Source of the DNA: Monarcha castaneiventris obscurior
Taxonomy: Eukaryota; Chordata; Aves; Passeriformes; Monarchidae
NCBI GenBank assembly: GCA_026261815.1
Contig: JAMPIT010000539.1
Coordinates: forward strand, 4,356,501-4,420,500
Direction: 5' to 3'
DNA length: 64,000 nt
In this document: one piece after another, positions 35,901-47,900 of the stretch
How the letters are laid out: each line of letters starts with the position of its first letter
How positions within the stretch are numbered: position 1 is the first letter of the stretch
The notes under the pieces: model-generated
What the model saw: the letters and a program-made list of their open reading frames with translations, nothing else
Database searches by the model: none
Told to the model about the DNA's origin: nothing
Program-made: the position numbers and the translations under genes

Positions 35901-38900
35901 GCGACGCCCCAGCTCCAGCCCCGCCCGCACCACGCTCTCCCTCCAGGGCGCCTGAGCCCCTCCGACCCCAGGGTCCCTCCAGCAAGGCCCGTGGGACCCC
36001 ACAGAGCCGGGCCTGGCGGCGACGCCCTCCGGCAAGCAGAGCTCTTCCCCCTCCCCCGAAGACGACCCCGTCCCGCCGAGCCCCCCCGCGGTCCCGATGC
36101 CGCTCGGGGCCCGCTCGGGGCCCGCTCGGGGCCCGCCCGTGCGGCGGCGGGCGCTCACCTGCAGGCGGGGCGGCCCCGGCCCCGCACCCGCCCGGCCCGC
36201 ACACAAAGCCGCGCAGGCACGGCCGGCGGGACGCCGCGGCCCCGCCCCTCCGCCGCGCCGCCCAATCAGCGCCCGCCCCGCCCTCCGGCCCCGCCCCCCC
36301 GGCAGCCAGCGCCTCGCCCGCAGCCCCCCGCCCCGGCCTCCCGAGCCGCGCGCCAGCCGCCCCTCATCTGCATATCCCCGCCCACTCATCTACATATCGG
36401 CACCCCTCATCTGCGTGCCCCGCCCGCCTCCGGCCCGGTCCCGGTCCCGGCCCCGGTTCCGATCCCGATCGCCCGTGGCGGTACCTTCGGGCCGGTACTG
36501 CGCGATGATGGTCACCGTCTGCCCCGCTCGCTTCAGCGCCGCCGCCGCCTGCTCGTGGGTGGCGTTGCGAAGGTTCACGCCGTTCACCTGCCGGGACAGA
36601 GCGGCTCCGCTGGACCGGACCCAGGCGGGCAGGAACCGAGGCAGTCCGCCCTGCCCCTCGGCCCCGCTGCCCCGCCTCTGTACCCGTACCGACGGTACCA
36701 ACACTTTCAGAGCCTCATCACTGTGCCCCCAGCACCACGCCCGGTAGTGGCACTTCCAGTACCGGCATCCCCGGTACCTGCCCCGGCTGGCCCAGGCATC
36801 AGGGCTGCCCCCACCGCAGGCACCCCGGGGCCGTGTCAGCACACCGGCACCCGGGATGCATCCCACAGAACTGTGCCCCGGGTGGCAGGGAGGGGACAGG
36901 TATCCTGTGGGTGCCCACCCGGGGCCGTGTCAGCGCAGTGGCACCCGGGATGCATCCCACAGAACTGTGCTCCGGGTGACAGGGCTCAGGTATCCTGTGG
37001 GTGCCCACCCGGGGCTGTGTCAGCGCAGTGGCACCCGGGATGCATCCCACAGAACTGTGCTCCGGGTGGCAGGGGGCAGGTATCCTGTGGGTGCCCACCC
37101 GGGGCTGTGTCAGCGCACCGGCACCCGGGATGCATCCCACAGAACTGTGCTCCGGGTGGCAGGGAGGGGACAGGTGTCCTGTGGGTGCCCACCTGGGGCT
37201 GTGGGAGGCCACAAAGGGGCAGCGGGTGCCCCACCAACTCACCGAAAGGATACGGTCTCCCCTCCGCAGCTCCCCGCTGAGGTCAGCAGGGCCTCCAGCC
37301 AGGATGAAGGACACAAAGATCCCCTCACCATCCTCCCCTCCAACGATGTTGAAGCCCAGGCCGGTGGAGCCTTTGTGCAGGATGATTTTCCGGGGCTCCC
37401 TGGAAGGACACATAAGGGACAGGGAGACATCAGGGTGAGGAGCGGCAAAGCTGGTGACAGGCTTTTCTGTGCCCAGGCTTTGTGGCACATTGGTGGGGCT
37501 GGAGTCACCCAAGTGCAGCCTGGTGTGACTCAGCCCTCAGCACTGTGGAGACTGATAAACCAGAAGAGGTGCAGGCAGTGTGACATGAGACACAGCATGG
37601 ACAGAGACAGAGCATCCGCCGTGAAATCACACACAGAAACACTGAACTGCACGATGGCATCAGATGCCATGAGCCAGGAGAGTGGGATCAAGCCCCTCCA
37701 CAGCATGGCAAATGTGCCTACAACCCCATGCACTCCTCCCATGCCACAGACCCTGCATAGCTCAACAGAAGTCCTAAATTTTTTGATGATGACTGAATTC
37801 TATCTAAGCTCAAACAATAGGCAGGCAAAAGCAGGAAGACTGCCTGGCATTGCAAAACTCCTGCATCAGTTTTCGTCTGGGAGAAAAACCCAATGTGATG
37901 GTAACAATGGCAGCTCCCAGCTCAAGCTCTGGATTGAAATAAGGAATAAATTATGCCAGACAATTAGCACAGGCTGGTGGTGACTGTCAGCCAACATGAT
38001 ACTGGGAAACATCAATACATCCACTGTGGCTAGATCCTGGGCACTTCCTCGGGTACCACAAGGACCAAGGGTCTGACATTGAGCTCAGCAACCTGATCAA
38101 CCACTCACCTGCCAGGTATCAGAGGGAGATCTCTGGGATGTGTTAGGAGAGATGCTGGAGCCCAGGCATGGCACTGAGTGAGGGCACCCATTGTAGACCC
38201 TAAAATGTTGGCAGACTTGTGCCAAGAGGACCCTGGGGCACTGGGGTGGTGGGGCTGGAATACACCAGAACCAGGAGGAGATCAGGAAAACCACTGAAAT
38301 GCTCAGTCAAAACATGCTCAACCCCAAATCCTCAAGATGTCACCAGTGCTTGGCTTAGGGGCAGCTGTGAGGGGGCAGGGAGGGCTGCAGCCGTCAGTCC
38401 CTCTGCAGCAGAGCTGTGCCTCGGGCTAGAGCTCTCCCAGGGGAAGAAATAGGTCAGGTTTCTGGGTCTGCAAACCCTGCCTCCAACCAGGAGATGAACT
38501 TGCTCTGCCCCCTGGGTTTCGCTGCTGCCCACGCAGCATGCAGGAAGCACAACCTCAACTCAGTGTGGGGGGAAGTATCCCCATCACCCATGAGGACCAG
38601 ACAGTTTGGTGGAAGGTGAAGAGACCCTACAAGAATGAGGAAAGGAAATGAAGCCCCAGACAGGTACATCACACGTCTCAGTCATGACATGTACTCTTGG
38701 CTTCCATTCTCCTCACAGGAGGCATGGCATGGATCCTCCAGGCAGATCCCGTGCTGAATGTCGCAGTGTTAACACTGGGACCTTGGCACAGAGCAGCTGA
38801 GGGGATCCTGCAGGGCTGTGCTGGGTCTGGGTTGCAGTGGTGGAGCTCACTGGAAAACAGATTCTTTGGTTCCCAGCCCTAGGTGCTGTAGGATATGAGG

Positions 38901-41900
38901 GTCACTGGAGCCACATCCACATCTAAGCAGCACTTGTGCCCATGGGAGGGGGAGAGGCTGGATTCTGGACCTCTGCTTTTCCTAGGGAATGGCTGGCAGG
39001 TGCCTCATGAGAAACAGCTTCTTTCTCAGGGCAGCTTCTGCCTTTCCCCACACCAATAAGTTGCATTTGGACCACACTGGTCCCAGTGCACAGTCTTGGT
39101 GCCAACACACCTGCAGCAATGAAGCTGTCCTGAGGGGTCAGCAATGCACACGAGGCTTTCAGCAGTGTCCTGGGAAGGATGAGAGAAGTGCTGAGCCCAC
39201 TGCAAGCTGTGAATCTGTCGGGTAGCAGGGGGCTGTGTCTGGGCACACTGGCCCAGTGGTGCCAGCCCATCTGCAGCGGGGCCCTCCACAAGGCAGCACC
39301 ATCCTCTAGTGGCCACCAGCACGTGCTGCATCAGGGCCACTGCTGAGCCATCGCTGTGCCATTGCCTCTGCCAAGCCACTACCGGGTCACTGCCAAGCCA
39401 TCACTGGGCCACTATCACTGGCAAGCCACTGCTGAGCCACTGGCAAGCCCTGATCATACCACTGCCACTGGCAAGCCACCACTGAGCCACTGAAGAGCCA
39501 TCACTGAGCCACTGTCACTGCCAAGCCAATACTGAGCCACTGCTGAGCCACCACTGAGCCACTGCCACTGCCAAGCCACCACGGGGCCCTCACTGTGCCA
39601 TTGCCACTGGCTGTGCCAGGCCTAGGCTGGGTGGCTCTTTCTGCTCTCTAGCCCACAAATGGGAATGTTGGCACATGCAAGAAGGGACACCCTGGTGGGA
39701 CCAGGGTCCCTGGTGTGTTTTCCAAGCGCTGGGACTCAGTCCCTCCTGTGGTGCACTGTAATGGCAGACAGCACTGCTCCTGCCTGTGGCAGCATCCCCA
39801 GTGCCCTGGCAGCACAGAAGTGGCTACACCTGGCGAGGATGCAGTTCCAGAAACAGGCTCTAGAACCAGCATCGATGATGCCGTGATCAGTGGGAGAGGT
39901 GGGGTGTGGGTGGAAGGCAGTGCTGCACAGGTCACGGCGTGCAGAGGCACCCAGCTGTGGCTGAGCACCAAGAAGTGAGAAATCCCTGTGACAAAGATGA
40001 GTGCAGACACTCTCCAGGAGGACGGCAGACCTGACAGCAGATGGCAAGTCAGTCTCCCACTCCAGCATCCACCGCTGACCTGCCGAAGGGGAGAATCCTG
40101 GACAAAGCTACTGCATCTTCCACTGTACACACAGCCCCAAAAACAGCCTGCAACCTTGTTCCAAGCAGCAGAGCCAGGCCTAAGCCTAAGTCGGATGTTG
40201 GTCCTTAGAAATCAGCCTAAGCCCTACAGTCCTGGCCCTGGGGATACCACATTCAGAGCACTGGCCCCAAGGCTTTGACAAGAAGGAAATCTGTAAGAAT
40301 CGGCTAGTAGAGCAGGACTTGCCAGGTCTTGCTCTCCCATCCTCAGCTCGAGGCTTTGGAAAAGTTTTATATTGCATTTAGGCTCAGAGCAATGTTTTCT
40401 TTGTGCTCCTCTTTATTTCCTGGCTTCAGGAAACAAACCTGTTCACGCAGCATAAAGGATTCTACTGGGGCAAAGGGGGCTGGCAGCCATTGAAATGGCA
40501 CCTGAGTGTAGGTGGTTTGGGATGCTGGTCTCTGAGTGTGGGAGGAACCCCACTTGTTTGCAAGGCTGTGCTCCCCCTGTCCCTTCTCCCCAGCACAGCT
40601 CCACCTGGGGACATCCCGGGAGCCTGTGGCACTGCTGGATGGCCCCATAAGGGCAGGGAACACCTTGTATTCCAGGTATTGTAAAAGAAGCAAGAGAACA
40701 AAGCTGAAATGCAGCTGTGTAAAGCTTGTGAAAGGAGGAGGGAATGGAGAGGGAGGGAATGCAGCAAGCCAGGGATTGACACAGCAGGGCTGGTCTCAGG
40801 GGGGTGAGCACAGAGCTCATGATGGGGACCTCAAGAACTGCACCATGCACCTACAAATGGCCTTTTGAGTCTCTGCACTGGCAGTGGGATGATGTCAAGC
40901 TGCCACAGAGGGAAAGTGAGGAAATGAGGAGCATGAGAGGGATGCTCATGCCTGGTACTCACCTGGTGAAGTCATCGTCTCCGATCATGTGCCGAGGGAT
41001 AGGCGAGTACCGGGATGGAGTCACCTGGGCAGGGATGGGATAGGCAGGCTTGCTCTCAACGCTGCCCAGGTAGCCCAGACTGGAGTTATGGCTTATGTGG
41101 TTGTCAGCCAAGGCTGAGAAGGCTGTAGGGGAGGAGAAGGTCATCAGGAGGGGGAATCCATACACAAGGAGGACGTGGAGACCAGCCCAGCCCTGCTCCC
41201 CAGCCCAACGTGCTCAGTGCCCCCCAGCCCCGTGTGCCCAGCCAGTGGCCAGCGGCGTACGTACTGCTGGCGTAGTCGGGGGGCGCGTACATGTCGTTGA
41301 GGTGGATGTTGCCGGGCTTGGCCACTTTGAGGTACACCATGTCAGAGGTGTTCTTCAGGGCGGCCACTGCCTCCTCGTGCCGCACGTCCTGCAGGTTTGT
41401 GTTGTTCACCTGCCGGAGGGAAAGGGCTGGGTGACACGGCTGAGCAGCAGGGCAGGGACCAGTGCAGCCCTGCGGGAGTGGTTTTCCATAGGGGAGGTGC
41501 CCCAGTAGCTCCAGAGGCATGGTCCTATCACCTTGGGTTTGGCCCTCCTGCCTGCAGCCATTACTGTGCCTGCCCTCCCACAGCAACATCCCAGCAGGAA
41601 CTGCAGGGAAGAGGTGTGAGGCTGCTGACAGGACAGGGGCTGGGGTTCACGATGAACACTGCATCTCAGTGGAACCTGTTTGGCTTCACCTCACAGCTGG
41701 CTGTGGCCATGGGGCTTACCGCAAGCAGCCGGTCCCCGATCTGCAGGCGCCCGTCCTTTTGGGCAGCACCTCCCTCGATGATCTTGGTGATGTAGATGCT
41801 GTTGTCCCCAGGGATGTGCTGGTTCCCGATGCCCCCTGCAATGCTGAACCCCAGGCCTGAGGGAGAGTGAGAATGCAGGTGAGGGACAGACAGATAAACA

Positions 41901-44900
41901 GAGTCCTGGGCTGGCACCACAGCCCTTGTACCTCACTGGGCTTTGCACCCTGCCCAAACCCAGCAGGCAATGGGGCACCCCACAGTGGCCTGGGGCCAGC
42001 CTGGCCACTGTGCACTGCACTGTGGGTGTGTCCCACACCCTCTGCCCCACAGCATTCCACTGTGCACTGCACTGTGGGTGTGTCCCATACCCTGTGTCCC
42101 ACAGCATTCCACTGTGCACTGCACTGTGGGTGTGTCCCACACCCTCTGCCCCACAGCATTCCACTGTGCACTGCACTGTGGGTGTGCCCCACACCCTGTG
42201 CCCCCCAGCATTCCACCGTGCACTGCACTGTGGGTGTGCCCCATACCCTGTGCCCCACAGCATTCCACCGTGCACTGCACTGTGGGTGTGCCCCATACCC
42301 TGTGCCCCCCAGCATTCCACTCTGCTGGGTCACCCTGCAGCATCCTGCACTGTGGCGGTGCCTCCTTGCATCCCACATCCCCCGTGAGGCTGCCCTGCAC
42401 CTCACAACATCTCACACCGAGGGGTCACCCCACACTGTCCTGTGGGGCAGTGGGACACCCTTGCCAAGCAAGCAGAGTGAGGGGCTCACCTTTGGGGCCC
42501 TTCATCAGGTTAACCTCCATGATGGTCTCTGGCGGGGGCTGCCGGCGGCGCACCACGAGCCGCACCACGGGGCCTGCTTCCTTCAGGGCCTCCACAGCTT
42601 TGCTGTGCACGACCTCAGAGACGTCCACGTCATTCACCCGCAGCACGCAGTCGTTCACCCTGTGGGCACAGGATGGCTCTGAGCATCCCTGGGGAACCAC
42701 CAGCCCATGCCACCCTCCTCTGGTCACCTCTGCCACCCTCCTCCAGCCACACAAAGGAGAGCTGCTCAAACTGGCCAGATCCTGCCCTGCTGGGGTGAGA
42801 GGGGTCCCTCCCAAAGTGGGGGAGAGCACAGCTGGTCCCTTTAGAGCAACCCTGATGGAGATGGGAGATGAGAAGAAAGGCTGGATCCCTGCCTTGGGCT
42901 GTAGCAGCATGGATGGGAGCAGGAGCCTGATACAGGGAGGGGAGGAGGGGTGGCTACAGACAGGAGGCTGGTGGCCAGGGATAGTGGACATCCCTGTCCT
43001 GAGGGGATCTGTCTGGCTGTGGGGAAGAGACATACAGAGGCCAGGGACCATGTCAGGAAAAGGGGTTAGGCCTAGAGGGTCCATGCAGAGGTGCTGGGTG
43101 ACACCCTGGCTGCTCCCCCAGCCCTGTACTCACCCTAGACGTCCATCCATGGCTGCCGCTCCCCCGGGGATGATCTTGGTGATGAAGATACCCGGGTCAT
43201 CTGGAACATGGGGGTTGTCGATGCCTCCCGCTATGCTGAAGCCGAGGCCGGAGTTACCCTGTGGGGAATCAAACGCCGCGTCTTTCCCCCATGGGCAACT
43301 GCTCGCTGCCAGCCCTCCTTAAATGGTCCCCCTCCGGCCGCGGGACTGCCTGGGGCACAGGAGCCCTGCCACACCCCGGGCTGCCCGGCTCAGGGGGCAG
43401 AGGGATGCTGGCCGGAGGAGAGGCCGGCGTTCCTCAGCTGAGTGCTCGGCACAGCAGCGTGGAGCACGGAACAGATGGAGTGGGAGAGTGGGAGCCGCCG
43501 AGGACCTCCCTCACCACCGCGTCTCCACGGAGAGACTCTGAGGCAGGCGGGGAGCTGGGGGAAGAGGAGGTGGTCCTTGGCGGAGAAAACCTCCCCTTGC
43601 TGGCTGCTCCCCAGGAGGAGACACTGATGCTGCAGCCTGCACAGACCAGCGGGGATTGTGCCAGTCACCAGCATCCCACTCCTGCCCCTCTGCACTCTGG
43701 GATGTAGCCCTGGCACAGAGCCAAGCTGGGACCAGCAACACTGACGACAAAATTTACAGGTTTGGGTGGAGGTGGCTATCAGGAGGGAGTGGGCTCTCCA
43801 GTTCTGCCTCCTTTTCCTCACAGACATGCCTGGAGCATCACTTGAACTTCTGCTGAATTATGCCTGGGGGGAATGCAGGGACCACAGCTCATCTCCAGGC
43901 CATTCCCGCAGCATCTTAGGAATGAGTGGCTGTGGCTCTGTGCCGCCTCTCCCACTTGCAGGATCCTCATTAGTGACACACTCACAGGCGCTGCTTCCAG
44001 ATCTGTGCTTGATGCAAGTGGACAATTCCTGCCTTTTTTGCTCTGCCTTGAAAATCAGATGGCTCCTCGCCTTGTTTCCTCATGCGGAAGAGCTGACACT
44101 TAGTCACATACTATTGTGCCTGCCTCTCTCATACACAAGTGGGCTCAGGCCAAGCTCTCCTGGCTGCCCATGGCCTCAGAGCTCAGTAGGAGATGATGGG
44201 GTGCTCTGCTCTTCCAGGGGACCTGTGGCCGGGATGGCCACACGGGAACTCCGGCTCCCTGGGATAATTTAGCACCAACAGACATCTGGGGCTTGCACTT
44301 CTCCCCAGCAATTTTGCCCCAGCATCAGCTCCTGAAGCGATGCAGAGCTGACTTTATGATGCTCATGACACAGCACCAGGAGCCACCAATGCCTGTCACT
44401 GTGCAATACTCCCGGATGCTCTCTGGCCAGCTGGGATTTGGCTGGCATGTGACACGGAGGCATTCAACAGTAAAGGGTCTGAGACTGCTCTTTTTCCTCT
44501 AAGCTGGATTCTGATTACCCTGGGCCTAGCTCAAAAAAGCTCCTTACTGTCACAGAAACCCAGCCTGGCCACAGCAAGGCAGGTGAGATTGCAAAATGAT
44601 CTCCAGCCATTCATTGTGCCTGTCTATGGAAGGTCCTTTGTTAGCTACAAAACCTGGAAATGATCTGGGAGGTGTTAGTTTTTATCTTGATAAACCTCAA
44701 AAAGGGGTTCAAGGGATTTCTTAGCTGACACCAGTGTTGATGCCAGGGTAGCTCCTGCTGTGGACACATGTATGGTGGGTAAACACAAAGCTGTGTCCCT
44801 CTGCACATTGTGTTTCTGCTATTATTGTCCCCAAAATGCTGCTGCATTTACCTTTGTCTTTACAACAAAGACAAGGATTAATAACAGTGCCTGACCAGCC

Positions 44901-47900
44901 ATTTTGGGGTACACTGAGGTCAATTCTGGAAGCCAAACACCCCAGCAAGGAAACAGCCTCACCTGCAGGCAGCAGGCTGCTCCTCCTGCATTAAGACAGG
45001 ATTGTTGGATTCCACTGGGGACCAGGTGAAGGGGAAGGACCTGGGTATGGTCCCTGCTAGCCCAGACTGCTAAGCACTGCAATTCCCTCATGGTTTCTTG
45101 CTGCTGGAGAAGGAATTGCTGCCTGGGGCTTTGAAATGGGGGCATCAATGAGTGTTGCCTCTTTGTGTGGTCCTGCCAGCTCTTCCCCTATTCCCATTAT
45201 GGGCTGATGACAGAGGATGCTCTGAAGAATCCCTGAAAACAAGACTTCTGCTTGTGACTTGGGCCCGGAGCAAGAAGTACTCAGCCCAAAAAGGAAGGAT
45301 CCCCTGGGCTGGTTTCGTCAGGCACGCCGGGGAAGCTGTGGGTGAGGCGGCAGCCCCAGATAACCTTCCGTCCACCCACCTCCGTGATGCAGAGCCAAGG
45401 GAAGGAGGGAGATGACTAAAGGCAGAGAGGAACAGAATAATGAGCGATGCGTCTTCCCCTGCAATGCCGGCCACGCGGCGAGGCTGAGCCGCCTGGCACG
45501 GCAGTGAGGGGGAGGCAAGGTGTGCTGTGGAGAGCCACAGGCAGCCTCCCACCACAGCCATTCCCAGCCAGCAGGGCTGTGCCTGTCTCAGAGTAAACCC
45601 CGGGCCAGCTTTTCCCGCTGCCGCTCCCCCCCTCCTCCCCTGCTGCTTCCTGGGCAACAAGAAAGCCCTTCTTGCCCCTGTGTGGTGCTGGCTTGCCCCT
45701 GGATAAACCCCATACGTGGGGGGGAGGCAATTTCAGCCACGGCTGGTGTGGTGCACGCCATGGCCTCTGTGTTGCCACTGAAGGCTTGAGCAGGAACTTC
45801 CTCCACTGTGGTTTGTTTTACCAAAAAAACCCTGGTTTTAGACCATGTACCCTAGAGGGACAGGGAGCCTGGTGGCAGGGTGGCTTCGGTCCTTCTGCCT
45901 AGTTGTGGGTGCAGCCACCTGTGTCTGCACAAGCAGAGCCCCCCACACCTTTGTTTTCTGACAAAGGCAATGAGAAAGAGCCTCCCCCCGTGCTCTGCAC
46001 TGATGGGTTTGTGGGGGTGAGGGCGTGAAAGAGGGAGGCAAGGGAGAAGCCCTCCTCCCTCCCTTCTGGAGGGGTGTGCAGGGGGAGAGGGGAGCAGCGA
46101 GCCCACCCTGGTGGGAGCCAGGCTGGCAAAGCAGGTGTGACACCCACGAAAGCCTCCGGAGAGAGCGGGGAGCAGAGACCAAGCTCTCCCCATGAGCTGT
46201 GCAGGGATGCGTGGGGGGCTGGCTGTGCCGAGGGGTGGGCGAGTGGGAAGAGGCTGCTGGTGGGTGAGTAAGGAGTACTTACCCTTTCCAAGACGATCTC
46301 CTCATATTTGAACATCCCATCACTGCCATTCATCTGGAGAGAGGGAGACAGCGTGTTACGACTCTCTGCTGGCCCTGGGGGAATTTGTTTTTCCCCTCTG
46401 ATAGCCGAACATGAAGAATCCAAGCTAAAAGCTGCAACATCACCACTGAAAAAACCTTAAATGCAACTGCTTGAGCCTGCCCTGGAATTAAACCATGTGC
46501 TGCTTTTCTTTCTGGGCATGAGCCAAAGCCCACTGACTTTAATGCACTTCTGTGCAAAGCCTTTATTCTCCCAGCTCATTTCTCCAGCCATGAAAAGGAA
46601 CACAACCGAAGGCACAAAAAGAAATAACACCTTTGTTACGCAGCATATAATTAACCTCAGGAATTCACTGCTTGAGGAAGGGAAGAGAGGGGGTCGGTTC
46701 ATTTAAAGGGAAAAAAATGTCTGTACATAACAACATAATAAACACCTTTAGCAGCTTATATTTTTTAAATCTTTTCGTAGCATGACTGTATTAACAGGAA
46801 ATTCAGAATAATTTATTCTACGAAATTAGTTGGGTGCAAAGGAAACAAGGTGTGAGAGAGTGGGGCACAGCATGAGGTGAAAACATTGTGATGCCCTTAT
46901 GTACAAAAATGGTGTAGCCTGTCTCAGTGCTGTACACCACACTGATCCCCACGCTTAAAGGTCTCCCATATCCAGAGTACCAAAGCAGGGCTCTTGGAAA
47001 CATAATGAATAGAAACAAAAAAGGATGCAATTGTAGGCTGTAAAATGGTAAATGTAGAGTCAAAAAAAAAATCCATTTTCCTCATAATCGACAAGGCACA
47101 GGAAAACAAGGCAGCGGTTTCACTCCAGGTCATCAGGATCAGGCCAGAAACAGCTGCTGTGGTCTAAAATTTAGCAAGATTTGCAACGCAGTTGGCTACT
47201 GAAACATCCAACACTTAACAGCATCAGTTTCAAAGGAAACTGAGTTGGAAGGGAATTCAGTGTTATGGAGTCCAACTCCTGGCCCTGCACAGTCACCCCA
47301 ACAATCCCACCATGTGCCTGAGGGTGTTGTCCAAATGCTCCTTGAGCTCTGGCAGCCTTGGGGCCATGACCATTCCCTGGGGAGCCAGGGAGCCCCAGCA
47401 CCCTCTGTGCGAAAAGCCTTTTCCTAATGTCCAACCTAAACCTCCCCTGACACAGCTTTATGCCCTTCCCTCAGGTCCTGTCACTGAGCACCTGAGATTT
47501 GAGATCTGTGTCTGCCCCTCTGATTCCCCTCACGAGGAAGCTGCAGACTGTGGTGAGCTCTGTCTTCAGTCTCCTCCAGGCTGAATAAGCCAAGTGGCCT
47601 CACCCTTTCCTCACATGGTCTCCTCCAGATCCTTCACTGCCTTTGTAGCCTCCTTTGGACGCTCTCTAATAGCTTTATATCCTTATCTTGTGGCTCTGGG
47701 ACTCAAGGTGAGGCTGCCCCAGTGAGAGCTGAGCTGGACCATCCCCTCCCTTGCCTGGCAGGTGATTTGGCGCCCAATGCACCCCAGGCCAAGGCTGGCC
47801 TTTTTTGGCTACCAGGGCACACTGTTGACTCACATTTGTTCTGGAGGGGACTGAACTCAACCTGGTAATTTGAGTCACTCTGGGAAACAAGGGATGGGAC

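Larger units (their letters stand above)
31107..36484 (-). other. DLG3 intron with hairpin and CpG island
   Basis: The 5.4-kb intron separating the three-PDZ half from the SH3-GK half. It contains a 12-bp perfect inverted repeat at 31762-31797 and a CpG island at its 5' end. Long + strand open frames over the island are composition artefacts. Confidence 0.7.

Noticed and set aside
35319..37280. 653-codon open frame on the + strand
   Set aside because: It runs through a CpG island and the 90-bp minisatellite on the strand opposite two DLG3 PDZ3 exons. The translation is low-complexity Pro/Arg/Ala, then a repeat of [14 protein letters not shown] units. GC-rich DNA with few stops explains it.
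42003..42320. Evenly spaced repeats resembling a CRISPR-like array
   Set aside because: The whole 52-bp unit repeats with no unique spacers, and the context is a vertebrate intron. It is a minisatellite.
41943..43322. 459-codon open frame on the + strand
   Set aside because: It crosses the 52-bp minisatellite and lies antisense to PDZ1 exons. The protein is repeats of [12 protein letters not shown] words with no known domain.
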